58,573 nucleotides of DNA from JBNKDD01 sp050288085 (GTDB taxonomy: Bacteria > Chloroflexota > Anaerolineae > Aggregatilineales > UBA3940). Below are positions 8,915 through 17,161 of this stretch, in pieces. Position 1 is the first letter of the stretch; the number at the start of each line of letters is the position of its first letter. The stretch lies in contig JBNKDD010000005.1 in the NCBI GenBank assembly GCA_050288085.1, forward strand, positions 1 to 58,573. The letters run 5' to 3'. The position numbers and the translations under genes are program-made. The notes under the pieces are model-generated. The model was not told where the DNA came from, searched no databases, and saw only the letters and a list, made by a program, of their open reading frames with translations.

Positions 8915-9721
8915 TCAGCGTTGTGGGCCGAACCACTTCTCGATCAAATCGTCTACTGTGCCATCCTCGATCATATCTTCGATGACCTCATCCAGTTTGC
9001 CTCTGAGTACCTGGCTGTCGGGGTGAACAGCAGCCGCAAACAGGATATCGACCGCATGGTCACCTAAACGCAGTTCAGGATGGCTGCCTACGCCCAGCCG
9101 CGCCGAGATACCATCGATCAGAGCCGCATCGGCCTCACCATTGATCACGGCTTGCAATGCGGTGTCAGCATCGGGGTAGCGGGCAACTTCCAGGCCGGAG
9201 AGCCGCCTTTCCCATTTGCGAGCTTCGACATCCCCCCCTGAACCATACTCGACGGACAGAAGATGCTCATTGAGAGCATCAACAGTGTTGAGGGTAGAGT
9301 CAACCGGCAGGACGAGCCGCTCACCGGCATTGAAATAAGGCACGCTAAAATCGGCCTTACCTGCATAATCCTCGGTGGCAGGCAGGGCAGAAATCAGCAC
9401 TTCGACCTGACCGACCAGCAGCGAATCATACAGCCCGTCAAAGCCCATATTGATAAAGACCATATCCAGATCAAGCCGCCGCCCGATCTCGTTGGCGAAA
9501 TCCACGTCAAATCCGGCGACCTCATTCTCCCCGCTGACGTATTCAAAGGGGGGATAAGAAGCATCCATCCCAACACGGATAACACCTGATGCTAACGCCT
9601 GTTCCCAGGCTGTATCATCGGAGCGATTGCGAACCCTCATCCACACAAAAAGCCCGCCTCCGATCACGATCAGGGCGAGCGCAACAGCTCCAATAAGATA
9701 AAGTCGGCGATCAGGTTTCAT
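8915..9721 (-). CDS. Membrane-tethered family 3 solute-binding protein
   Basis: A 268-residue protein. After a short basic N-terminus and one membrane span (about 6-26), residues 40-268 form a type 3 (amino-acid/HisJ-like) periplasmic-binding domain: GVIRVGMDASYPPFEYV, GFDVDFANEIGRRLDLD, LISALPATEDYAGKADFS. No lipobox is seen, so it is anchored by the span. No permease or ATPase gene is adjacent, which leaves transport unproved and a sensory role possible. ATG 9721 was preferred because the signal anchor starts there; longer in-frame starts lie inside the upstream gene, which overlaps by 11 bases. It is the last gene of an operon with 9711-10130 and 10134-11279. Confidence 0.85.
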   Translation of the reverse strand: MKPDRRLYLIGAVALALIVIGGGLFVWMRVRNRSDDTAWEQALASGVIRVGMDASYPPFEYVSGENEVAGFDVDFANEIGRRLDLDMVFINMGFDGLYDSLLVGQVEVLISALPATEDYAGKADFSVPYFNAGERLVLPVDSTLNTVDALNEHLLSVEYGSGGDVEARKWERRLSGLEVARYPDADTALQAVINGEADAALIDGISARLGVGSHPELRLGDHAVDILFAAAVHPDSQVLRGKLDEVIEDMIEDGTVDDLIEKWFGPQR

Positions 9722-10130
9722 CAGCTTCGCTGCCTGATTTATCGGCTTCGGCGGCTTTGTCGGGTTCGCCGGTAAAATCTGCTCCGCCGACCGTCGAAAA
9801 ACGGCGGCCACTGGAGGAGCGCAGCGGAAATGATCCAGGTTGACTCTGTGATCGACCTAACAGCTTAACCAGCACATCGGCCTGCTCCGGGGTCAGGAGG
9901 ATGGTTGCGGAAGGCTGATCCGGGTCGCTGCGTGAGGTGGGCGATGGGCGATTCCCTGCGATCAGCGTTGAGGCAGCAATGCCCGAAGCAACCCCACTCA
10001 CGACGCCGACGGCCAGCGCAAAGGCAAACCAGGCAGCCTGCCCCGACAGGCGAGTGCCCAGGATAACGGCCAGCACAACGGCAAAAATGGTGACTCCTAT
10101 CAAAACGATCCAACGTGTGTTCAGCGACAT
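9711..10130 (-). CDS. Two-span membrane protein of unknown function
   Basis: A 139-residue protein with two adjacent hydrophobic segments (about 8-26 and 31-57), then a hydrophilic tail rich in Ser, Asp and Glu that ends KAAEADKSGSEADET. A conserved-looking stretch ATILLTPEQADVLVKLLGR sits near residues 75-93. I do not recognise a family. It starts 3 bases after the FtsK-like gene and overlaps the solute-binding gene, so the three are one transcription unit. Confidence 0.75.
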   Translation of the reverse strand: MSLNTRWIVLIGVTIFAVVLAVILGTRLSGQAAWFAFALAVGVVSGVASGIAASTLIAGNRPSPTSRSDPDQPSATILLTPEQADVLVKLLGRSQSQPGSFPLRSSSGRRFSTVGGADFTGEPDKAAEADKSGSEADET

Positions 10131-10133
10131 AAA

Positions 10134-11279
10134 TTACTCTATCCAATCCGTATCGATGAAATCTTGATCGGAGGCCGGGTCAATCAGGATGTCTTCCGGC
10201 AGCCTATCGTCAACTGAGGCTTCAGGGGTATTGGCCTGCCCGGTGTGGCTCTGGTTCGGTTCCGTGTTGCCCAGGTGTTCGACGATCATCTGGACATCCA
10301 CCGGGCCGGTATATGCAGCCTGGAATCGGGTTGACTGCCCGCCAATGATGGCGAGAAAATCGCCGTTACCCATCAGGGTTTCGGCATCTGTGGCGGATAC
10401 GCCGGTTGCCATCAATGCTTCCTGGGCACTTGCCACCTTGCCAACCAGCCGGGCCGGGAGATTGGCTTTCAGTGCACTCGGAACAGCCTGGGCAGAAGGT
10501 CGCTGCGTGCTGCATATCAGGTGGAATCCAGCCTCGCGACCACGCTGCGCCAGGCGTATAAGGTTTTGTTCGACACTCTTTTCTGCCGTCGAGAGCAGAT
10601 CGCCAACTTCATCCACCGCAACGATGATCCGGGGGGTTGAAGGGGCGTTTTCCTGGTCACGGCGCTCCATCTCGGCGACGACATAATCGAGCAGTTCTGC
10701 GGCTTCTTCTGAGGTAGTGGCGACAGGCGCTAACAGGTGGGGCAGCCCTTCTAACGGAGTCAGGCCGCGCCGCTTGGGGTCGATCATCGCGATCTGCAAA
10801 TGAGCCTGTCGATTATATAAAGCCAGGGAAAGAAGCAGGCTGCGCAGTAGTTCGGTTTTGCCACAGCCAGTTGTCCCAGCGATCAGGGTGTGGGTGACTT
10901 CGGGGGCCATCAGCGGCAGGGTGAAAATCTCGCCCTCGATGCTCAGACCGAGCACAGCTGTCACCGGGGGCAGCATCGGTATTTCATCCAATAAGGACAG
11001 CAGGTGAACCGGCTGCGGATTGAGCAGGGGAACCTCCAATGCCAGGATACCACCACTCCGGGCGATACGGATATTCGGCGCACCGAGTGCCAGGGCCAGT
11101 TCTTCATCAAGGTTCTGGATGCTGCTGATCTTGGTTCCCAATCCCAGTTCCAAAATGTAACGCACCCAGCGCGGCGATACCTGCAAACCGGTCACAATAG
11201 CCTCATGCTTGTGAGCAGCCAGCAGCGCCTCAATTAAATCCGATTGGTATTCCAGCCATTCCGGTGTGATGTGTTCCAT
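10134..11279 (-). CDS. Short soluble FtsK/SpoIIIE-type ATPase
   Basis: A 381-residue protein with an FtsK/SpoIIIE P-loop core: Walker A AGTTGCGKTE (Lys141) and Walker B IIVAVDEVGDLL (Asp223, Glu224), plus STQRPS. There is no membrane region and no obvious gamma winged-helix domain, so it is about half the length of a full FtsK. The N-terminal 100 residues include an FtsK-like alpha region. It probably pumps DNA or a polypeptide. The genetic link with a two-TM protein and a tethered solute-binding protein is unexpected for chromosome segregation. A TACAAT candidate -10 lies about 45-50 bases upstream. Confidence 0.85.
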   Translation of the reverse strand: MEHITPEWLEYQSDLIEALLAAHKHEAIVTGLQVSPRWVRYILELGLGTKISSIQNLDEELALALGAPNIRIARSGGILALEVPLLNPQPVHLLSLLDEIPMLPPVTAVLGLSIEGEIFTLPLMAPEVTHTLIAGTTGCGKTELLRSLLLSLALYNRQAHLQIAMIDPKRRGLTPLEGLPHLLAPVATTSEEAAELLDYVVAEMERRDQENAPSTPRIIVAVDEVGDLLSTAEKSVEQNLIRLAQRGREAGFHLICSTQRPSAQAVPSALKANLPARLVGKVASAQEALMATGVSATDAETLMGNGDFLAIIGGQSTRFQAAYTGPVDVQMIVEHLGNTEPNQSHTGQANTPEASVDDRLPEDILIDPASDQDFIDTDWIE

Positions 11280-11368
11280 CAGTGCCCCGTGTCAATCCAC
11301 TTCACTCTACATTCTACTATTGTACACCAAGCATAATGCCACATTGTGACAGCTCACGTCAACAGCGG

Positions 11369-12508
11369 TTATTCCTCATTTTCCCAACCGCGTGCCCAGG
11401 CTTGCAATTCATAATAGATCGGTTTGGGGGTGAAATCCGGCGCGACCAGGGTGAAGTAATCAGGATAGCTATATACTGGCCGGGGATAACGCATCGCCCA
11501 GATGCACATCTCTTCGACCCAGGGCCAGTTTTCCTCAGCGTACTCAAGGGCATCGATAGTATAGGTGATTCGCTGGCCGGAGCTAACAGCCTTTGTCCAA
11601 CGCGGGTGATCGTTCCAGCCCGATTCGGTGATATAAACCGGCTTATCCCCATCGCCGTATTCGACCATGATCTCGCGGAGAAGTTCGGCCCGGCGGAAGT
11701 TCAACACATCGGGGGCGGGCGGTTCTTCCGGCGGGAACTTGAATCCATAGGTATGGATCGCCAGAGCGTCGAAATAATCTTTTGCCCCCCACTCATAGAA
11801 CTGCCGCAGGTAATCAAGTTCGTTCATCCCATGCGGGCTGTTGACCGGTTCAAGGGTAGGGGCTAATGCACCCGCCAACACGATCACGTCCGGGTTCCCC
11901 TTGTGAGCAGCGGGGGTCGCAAATTGCAACAGGCTGACGTACTGTTGGGGCAGCACTTGTTGATAGCCCCATTCGTAAGATAGGTTGGGTTCATTCCAGA
12001 TGATGATGTAGTTGATGTCGTCCTTATAGTGTTCGGCAAAGGCTTCGACAAACTGGCCGAAATCCCAGAAGCGCTCCGGTTCGAGATGGGTCAGGCTCGT
12101 TTCGATGTCTTCTTCCTCAGAGTAGGGTTGTGCCCATTCGGGAACCATGCCAAGCCGCGCAATGACGGTCAAACCCTGCGCCCGCGCATGCCTGACGATC
12201 ATATCGCTGTGGCCCCAGTTGTAAGCGCCCTGCTCAGGTTCGAGATAAGCCCAGGGAAAAAACTCGACAACGGTGGTTGCACCCATCTCACGCACCAATT
12301 GAAGCGTGCGCTGGATTTTCCACTCGTCAACCTCATCGGTCAGGCGGGTGTGGATACAGGTGATGGGGTGCTCGGTCTCGACTTTGACCGGCTCACCAAC
12401 GATCACATAAGTGGGGCGATGCCCGGTTGCTTGCAAGATACCAAGCAGGAGTAAGACTCGGACTGCCCATTTTATTACCGTAGGCCAGTGGATGCTGCGA
12501 ACAGACAT
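11369..12508 (-). CDS. Membrane-anchored clan GH-A glycoside hydrolase
   Basis: A 379-residue protein with an N-terminal signal anchor (about 10-28) and a TIM-barrel glycosidase domain. Two catalytic glutamates fit clan GH-A: Glu173 in IIIWNEPNLSYEW (acid/base) and Glu295 in VYITESGWND (nucleophile). HTYGF at 252-256 is also typical. It resembles GH39/GH5-like cellulase or xylosidase proteins, but the substrate cannot be told. ATG 12508 was chosen: a TTG six codons earlier lies in a TACAAT (12515-12520) that is a plausible -10, so the message could be nearly leaderless. It lies outside the cell, attached to the membrane. Confidence 0.87.
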   Translation of the reverse strand: MSVRSIHWPTVIKWAVRVLLLLGILQATGHRPTYVIVGEPVKVETEHPITCIHTRLTDEVDEWKIQRTLQLVREMGATTVVEFFPWAYLEPEQGAYNWGHSDMIVRHARAQGLTVIARLGMVPEWAQPYSEEEDIETSLTHLEPERFWDFGQFVEAFAEHYKDDINYIIIWNEPNLSYEWGYQQVLPQQYVSLLQFATPAAHKGNPDVIVLAGALAPTLEPVNSPHGMNELDYLRQFYEWGAKDYFDALAIHTYGFKFPPEEPPAPDVLNFRRAELLREIMVEYGDGDKPVYITESGWNDHPRWTKAVSSGQRITYTIDALEYAEENWPWVEEMCIWAMRYPRPVYSYPDYFTLVAPDFTPKPIYYELQAWARGWENEE

Positions 12509-12538
12509 AGCGGGATTGTAGCGCAACCTGCGAATAAG

Positions 12539-12564
12539 AAAAAAGGGCAGCGTACCGGCTGCCC
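12539..12564 (-). terminator. Intrinsic terminator after the LPQTG small membrane protein
   Basis: On the minus strand GGGCAGC and GCTGCCC (12545-12564) pair around a six-base loop and are followed by six T (12539-12544). It lies 22 bases after the stop of the gene at 12586-12849 and separates that gene from the glycosidase gene. Confidence 0.85.
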
Positions 12565-12585
12565 CGACGATTCATAACTGACCGG

Positions 12586-12849
12586 TCAACGCTTGCCCCA
12601 CTCGGAGATCGTGCGAACGATGCCCATTAAGGCTATGCCTAACTTGACGGCGTCGCCCGTTTGAGGGAGGGCAGGCGGCGGCTCATCACCATGTGTTTCC
12701 TGAACCGCTTTTACGTAGAGATAAGCTGAAACCATACCTAAGATCGCGCCGACCAGTCCACCGACAGCCAATACCCGTGAACGCCAATTGGCCTGAGCAG
12801 GCCCCAGGGCGCTGTCCTGTGCCGGGATCATTTTAGTTTCTTGTTCCAC
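12586..12849 (-). CDS. Small membrane protein with an LPQTG motif
   Basis: An 87-residue protein with one clear span (about 26-47). The C-terminal part reads LPQTG, then a moderately hydrophobic run, then EWGKR, which resembles a short sortase sorting signal, though Lys and Arg interrupt the hydrophobic part. The start is GTG 12849 with GGAGG 7 bases upstream; an ATG seven codons in is the alternative. It is the last of three adjacent genes for small membrane proteins and is followed by a terminator. I do not recognise the family. Confidence 0.7.
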   Translation of the reverse strand: MEQETKMIPAQDSALGPAQANWRSRVLAVGGLVGAILGMVSAYLYVKAVQETHGDEPPPALPQTGDAVKLGIALMGIVRTISEWGKR

Positions 12850-12871
12850 TTAAAAACCTCCATATATTAAG

Positions 12872-12894
12872 AGGAAATAGCTGCGCTATTTCCT
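12872..12894 (-). other. Hairpin between two small membrane-protein genes
   Basis: AGGAAATAGC and GCTATTTCCT form a perfect 10-bp stem with a 3-base loop, 22 bases before the GTG at 12849 and just upstream of its GGAGG site. On the minus strand the tail is only weakly T-rich. It may be an RNA-processing or partial termination site that sets the ratio of the downstream protein. Confidence 0.5.
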
Positions 12895-12928
12895 ATACAG
12901 TTGGACCAGACAAATGATATGGCCCAAC

Positions 12929-13462
12929 TTACGAGGTCGAATCGGTCTTTGTCTGCGACTGGTTCGCTGCCGGTTTGGAGCCGTCAGGCGACTTGGGCAG
13001 CCAACCCTGATTTTCCAGGAAGAGCTTTATCCCCATGAAAAAGCCCCGGATCGAAATGATGACACCGGCAATCTTATTTGATATATCGTTGGTAGTCTTG
13101 TAGACCTTGTCCACGCTTTGATGGGCAATAAACGTGTAGGGGGGGATCGCCCGGACAAGAAGCGTAATGCCGTATGCCAGCGCGATCACAAGCGCCAACA
13201 GGATCACCACGCCGACCAGCGACAACAGGATCAGCAGGATCAGGGTAAAATCGGCGACTACTGAGGCTTCACCGCCATCACCTGAAAAGGCCAGGATACC
13301 GAGAAATACCACAACCCCCAGCGAGATAACCCCAACCAACACGACCGGGAAAACAATCTGCCACCACGATTCACGCCGGAAACGGGCCTCCGTGGCAGGG
13401 TTACGGGCGGTTGGTGGTGTTGATGGTGCCGGTGTAGTTGTGGGTGAGGTATTGACGCTCAT
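12929..13462 (-). CDS. Membrane protein of unknown function (two to three spans)
   Basis: A 177-residue protein. A Thr/Pro-rich cytoplasmic-looking start (to about 30) leads to hydrophobic spans at about 34-58 and 70-108, then an amphipathic region (VDKVYKTTNDISNKIAGVI) and a short hydrophobic patch near 138-150, ending in a Lys/Ser/Thr tail. No family is recognised. It sits between the LLH-holin-like gene and the LPQTG gene on the same strand, and the three probably act together. Confidence 0.7.
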   Translation of the reverse strand: MSVNTSPTTTPAPSTPPTARNPATEARFRRESWWQIVFPVVLVGVISLGVVVFLGILAFSGDGGEASVVADFTLILLILLSLVGVVILLALVIALAYGITLLVRAIPPYTFIAHQSVDKVYKTTNDISNKIAGVIISIRGFFMGIKLFLENQGWLPKSPDGSKPAANQSQTKTDSTS

Positions 13463-13535
13463 CCGATGCTCCAGTCAGAAGTTGGTGATAGGCTCACTAC
13501 ATTGTATTCTACCATAGAGATGGCGATCCTCTAAA

Positions 13536-14156
13536 CTACCCGACCGGTGAACCGGTGCTCGGAAGTTCTCCACGAGCAGCCAGGAAGAGCCGCAGCAGTT
13601 CAGCTTCGATCAGGCCATCAAGCAGTTCTTCTTTGATCGCCATGCCGTGTTCCTGTAGGTACTGCTTTGCCATATTTGCTGCATAGGCCTTCTTCTCGGT
13701 GCTGACGTTCTGGATAAGGCCCTTCAGTCCGCTTTGCTCGGCGGCCAAAACCGCCGATTCGACAGCCTTGTCGATCAATATCTGGCGGGCCTGGGGAGAA
13801 TCTGCCGGGACGGAGGGCTCGTGGAGTTGGGTCAGGACTTCGGCCTCAACCAGCGTAGCTAGTTTGTCAACGTCAACACTGACACCACGCTCGTCCAGGA
13901 AATCCTGGGCAACGTCGATAACCTTCTGGCGTTTCTCTTCCCCGATCAAACCATCCAACAGGCCAGCTTGTTGAGCCGCCAGCACTGCCGTCTTGACCGT
14001 ACTGACAACTGCGTCCCATTCCTCTGCGCCGATTTTGGCTTTAAGCTTGCCGGTCATGACTCGCAAGTGCTGGATCGCAGCAGCGATCACTATCGGCAGT
14101 GCGATGATCAGCAGCAGTTCCGATAACAGCGATAGGAAATCACGGATCTCTTCCAT
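13536..14156 (-). CDS. Membrane protein with two tandem LLH-holin-like units
   Basis: A 206-residue protein with an N-terminal span (about 8-30) and two copies of a unit like the soluble part of phage LL-H family holins. Copy 1 (about 50-112) has TVKTAVLAAQQAGLLDG, EKRQKVIDVAQDFLDERG and LATLVEAEV. Copy 2 (about 128-193) has KAVESAVLAAEQSGLKG, EKKAYAANMAKQYLQEHG and LLDGLIEAEL. The last residues are ELPSTGSPVG, containing an LPSTG pentapeptide. LLH holins carry one such unit, so duplication is unusual. No phage genes lie nearby, so a host envelope role is more likely than lysis. Family assignment is by pattern only. Confidence 0.72.
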   Translation of the reverse strand: MEEIRDFLSLLSELLLIIALPIVIAAAIQHLRVMTGKLKAKIGAEEWDAVVSTVKTAVLAAQQAGLLDGLIGEEKRQKVIDVAQDFLDERGVSVDVDKLATLVEAEVLTQLHEPSVPADSPQARQILIDKAVESAVLAAEQSGLKGLIQNVSTEKKAYAANMAKQYLQEHGMAIKEELLDGLIEAELLRLFLAARGELPSTGSPVG

Positions 14157-14177
14157 TGCTCGCCTGTCCTTTCTGAA

Positions 14178-15005
14178 TCAGGAGCCGAGTACACGGCTGG
14201 TGAATTCTAATAAGCGGCTCTTCATATCAGAGCCATCTGCTCCACCGAAGATAAAGGCACCATGCAGGCTGCTGCCCTCATATATCCAGATTTCTTTATT
14301 GCCTTCTGGTACCATCTCGTATAAGGTTTCGACCTGTTGGGTCAGGTCATTGCGGGCAGCCAGCCACAGGCTGGGGATCGTCAGCGCTGCCAGATCGGTG
14401 TCGGCGACCACCAGACCCTCAAACTCCTGCGGCGCGGAAATAACCGCTATCCCCTTGATCTCCGGGTCTTGAGCCGCCACCTGAATAGAAGCGATACCGC
14501 CTACACCGGACCCAATTAAGACTATCGAGCCAGCATCGTGACTCCTGATATAAGTCAGGGCGGCTTGCAAATCAGCGGGTGCGTTGGCAATATCACGCTC
14601 GCCGCCGGAATTGCCATAGCCCCGGTAATCGAATGTCACGGCACGGTAACCTTGCGCCGCCAACTCACGGGCAAGGGGATGCCAATCAGCCTGGCTACCC
14701 AAATACATGTGTGACATTACAACTGTATTTGGCCCGGTTCCAAACACCGTCCCCGCGAGGGAGATCCCATCAGGGGTATCGAAGGAGACCGTCCAGGGGC
14801 CTTCACCCGAAAAAGGTGAGGCCGGTGAGGGTTCGAGAGTCGGAGCTACCTCTTCCTCCTCCTGGGGTGTAACTTCCTCCACAGCAGCAGCAGGGGCAGC
14901 CTCTTCAGGCGTAGGCGAAACTGCCGCCGGGTCGTTAGAACAAGAGACGGTGATCAACGCCACCAGAACAATCGATATCAGTATGAGGCTGCGTGTCCGG
15001 TTCAT
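14178..15005 (-). CDS. Lipoprotein alpha/beta hydrolase lacking the usual nucleophile
   Basis: A 275-residue protein with lipobox ALITVSC (Cys22), an Ala/Glu/Pro-rich linker and an alpha/beta-hydrolase fold from about residue 70. Family features include GYRAVTFDYRGYGNSGG (120-135), Asp220 in ARND and His248 in SSLHGAF. The nucleophile elbow reads GSGVG (165-169), where GxSxG is expected. Residue 167 is Gly, and the only Ser is one place early. The protein may be inactive, use another residue, or act as a binder. It begins 6 bases after the gene at 15012-15440. Confidence 0.8.
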   Translation of the reverse strand: MNRTRSLILISIVLVALITVSCSNDPAAVSPTPEEAAPAAAVEEVTPQEEEEVAPTLEPSPASPFSGEGPWTVSFDTPDGISLAGTVFGTGPNTVVMSHMYLGSQADWHPLARELAAQGYRAVTFDYRGYGNSGGERDIANAPADLQAALTYIRSHDAGSIVLIGSGVGGIASIQVAAQDPEIKGIAVISAPQEFEGLVVADTDLAALTIPSLWLAARNDLTQQVETLYEMVPEGNKEIWIYEGSSLHGAFIFGGADGSDMKSRLLEFTSRVLGS

Positions 15006-15011
15006 ATTTGA

Positions 15012-15440
15012 CTATATCTTCCCCCCGGTTTCCTTGACCAGGCGCTCGTAAGCCCCTTTCCATAAACTGGGCTTGCGGGTGAACTTGGCGATGCGAATAT
15101 CCTCGAAGTGAGGAAGCAACCCAACCAATGTGGAAGGAAGCAGTTCCCAGCTCCCTTCAAGAATGATCCCTTCGATCTGGTCGGCAGCCTGTCCAACCCA
15201 GAACCAGCGTGACCGGAATTGTTCTGCCTTGATCCAGTAGTCACGCTTTTCCCAGGCACGGGCTGAATCGTCAATACCCTGATCGATCTGGCGAAAGCAA
15301 AATACCAATAGCGCAGCCATATCCCGTACTTCACTATCAACCTCGGTCTTTTGCCCAAGATGGCGGATAACCTCAGCCGCCGTTCGCATCAGTTGGTTAC
15401 GAATTTTGCCTGGGCTATTAACATTGATTACTCGACTCAT
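15012..15440 (-). CDS. Conserved-looking soluble protein of unknown function
   Basis: A 142-residue, mostly helical protein without membrane spans. Notable stretches are EVRDMAALLVFCFRQIDQG (36-54), WEKRDYWIKAEQFRSRWFW (63-81) and LLPHFEDIRIAKFTRKPSLW (108-127). A GGAGGA site sits just before the ATG. It precedes the alpha/beta-hydrolase gene by 6 bases, so the two are likely co-transcribed. I do not recognise a family. Confidence 0.75.
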   Translation of the reverse strand: MSRVINVNSPGKIRNQLMRTAAEVIRHLGQKTEVDSEVRDMAALLVFCFRQIDQGIDDSARAWEKRDYWIKAEQFRSRWFWVGQAADQIEGIILEGSWELLPSTLVGLLPHFEDIRIAKFTRKPSLWKGAYERLVKETGGKI

Positions 15441-15474
15441 GTTCCTCCAATAAATAATAAGCTAGTCAAACAGG

Positions 15475-16557
15475 TTATACAATTTCCGTTTCATTATCCG
15501 GCTCAAACAACTGGGAAGCGACGGCCAGAAGGATCAAGCCAATGACGATCAAAGCCACACTTTGATAAAGAATGGGCTGACCAAACGTCCGGTTGACTGC
15601 AACCGCCGCCCCAAAAATGAGTTCGGCCTGACGAGCATTGGTCATACCGCGTAAGGCTGCCAGGGGGAGCATATCAAGCAGGGGGAAAAGTGTGGCAAGT
15701 CCACCCAGCAATGAGGCCCACCCATACCACTTAAACAGACCCTTGAAGGATCGGATGGCAAAGATTTCGATCAACAGCAGCAGCACCAATGGGATCAGGA
15801 ACAACAGGTAAGAAACCCGCCGCGCAACCCGCAGCACGAACTTGATACCGAGCCATTGATCGCGTTCCGCCGGATCGATTGGGTTATCCATGTATTCCCG
15901 GTCGGGGGCAAATTTCGGCAAATCTTTCCCCGTTGTAACCATTGACTCACTCAGATCGTCCATCAGACGTTCCTTTAGATCGCCGTTGGGTTGGCAAGCC
16001 GGGAACTCTGCGGCATCAAGGTCATCGTCCAGGTAAGCCTCGACCAGTTGGGATTCAGTTGGCGAACAGGCAGGCCAGCTAGCCACCACCAGGTCAAGTG
16101 CTTCCTGGCCTTCTTTCCCGCTGAACCGTTCTTTGACCTCTCCCAGTTCGAAATAGATATCGGGCCGGATGTTAGGACCATCAAACCATTTGAACAACGC
16201 CTCAACATTGCGTTCCAATTCACCTTTGATCCAGGGAGCAGGCAGCAATAATTCGGTCAGCGCTTCCCAGTCTTCAGTTGTTAGATTGTCAAACACCTGG
16301 GGATTTAAGGGGAGATCGGTTTGCTCTGCCGGTATAGGCTGGTCACCCTCTTCGTTGGCGGTGGTCAGCCCGGCAACCATGCTGGGCAATACATGGTTGT
16401 AAAACGCCCGCTTGCCGAGGATTTGTTCATAGGTTTCAGGTTCAAACATGGCTTGCTGAATGTTGAACGTCCAAATGATAGCTGGCAGGATAATAAGAAA
16501 AATAACTAAAAAGAAAAATGCAATCACATTTCCGAAAAATTTAAAACATCCGTTCAT
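15475..16557 (-). CDS. Integral membrane protein with large extracytoplasmic domain, unknown function
   Basis: A 360-residue protein with an N-terminal span (about 9-32), an acidic soluble region (about 33-225) and about four C-terminal spans (about 233-350). The arrangement suggests an extracytoplasmic domain held between membrane segments. Two Cys (in WPACSPTES and EFPACQPNG) may form a disulfide. ATG 16557 is preferred, with AAGGA about 9 bases upstream; TTG 16560 is possible. It follows the DinB-like gene directly. I do not recognise a named family. Confidence 0.75.
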   Translation of the reverse strand: MNGCFKFFGNVIAFFFLVIFLIILPAIIWTFNIQQAMFEPETYEQILGKRAFYNHVLPSMVAGLTTANEEGDQPIPAEQTDLPLNPQVFDNLTTEDWEALTELLLPAPWIKGELERNVEALFKWFDGPNIRPDIYFELGEVKERFSGKEGQEALDLVVASWPACSPTESQLVEAYLDDDLDAAEFPACQPNGDLKERLMDDLSESMVTTGKDLPKFAPDREYMDNPIDPAERDQWLGIKFVLRVARRVSYLLFLIPLVLLLLIEIFAIRSFKGLFKWYGWASLLGGLATLFPLLDMLPLAALRGMTNARQAELIFGAAVAVNRTFGQPILYQSVALIVIGLILLAVASQLFEPDNETEIV

Positions 16558-16560
16558 CAA

Positions 16561-17040
16561 CTATAGTCCTTCGCGTGAGCGCCAATCACGGATTTCCTGT
16601 GCATGTTCACGCTCGTGTAAATAAGCGTTTTCCTCAATCAGGTAAACCAGGGGTTCACCTTCCATCCAGGGAAAACTGCGGTTGTCAAATAACGTTTTAT
16701 CATCAAGATCCTCTACCATCCGAATTACCATCTTGTGAACGCTATCCAGGTCAGCCCGAACGGCGTCAAGCGGCCTGGGAGCGTTGGCATGATATTGATC
16801 TTCGTTCCACTCGTCGATATCTTCGATCAGGACAATATGAGGTGTGTGGCGCTTGCTCATATTGTTGAGCGCCGTGACCAGCTCTGACTCCCAGGCGACA
16901 AGGTGGGCGAAAACATCTTTGACAGACCAGATGCCGACCGCACCGGGGATTAGCATTTGGTCGGCGGCCAGACCATCGATGGCATCAAGCAGCTCGGCGC
17001 GGGCCGAGGTCAGTTCGTTAATAAGGTCTTGTTTGTCCAT
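16561..17040 (-). CDS. DinB/DfsB-like four-helix protein
   Basis: A 159-residue protein of the DinB-like/ClbS (DfsB) superfamily: ELLDAIDGLAADQMLIPG, WSVKDVFAHLVAWE (about 38-51) and a late HEREHAQEI (about 144-152), whose His residues could be metal ligands in this fold. Members include metal-dependent thiol transferases and cyclopropane-hydrolysing self-resistance proteins; the substrate here is unknown. ATG 17040 fits the usual N-terminus (MDKQDLI), while an upstream in-frame ATG lacks homology-like sequence. The membrane-protein gene starts straight after the stop. Confidence 0.82.
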   Translation of the reverse strand: MDKQDLINELTSARAELLDAIDGLAADQMLIPGAVGIWSVKDVFAHLVAWESELVTALNNMSKRHTPHIVLIEDIDEWNEDQYHANAPRPLDAVRADLDSVHKMVIRMVEDLDDKTLFDNRSFPWMEGEPLVYLIEENAYLHEREHAQEIRDWRSREGL

Positions 17041-17161
17041 GCTGCCGATGATAGCCTGACCGTATGAGCACGTCAAGCGTTGGTTTAGGGTAAGAGCCAA
17101 CAAGGGCTAAAAAATGCTACAATAAGGGTTCGTCGTGTCTGTTAACCAGCTAAGGAATCCT

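Noticed and set aside
13536..14156. Prophage remnant based on the holin-like protein
   Set aside because: No capsid, tail, terminase, integrase or endolysin genes are present on either side.
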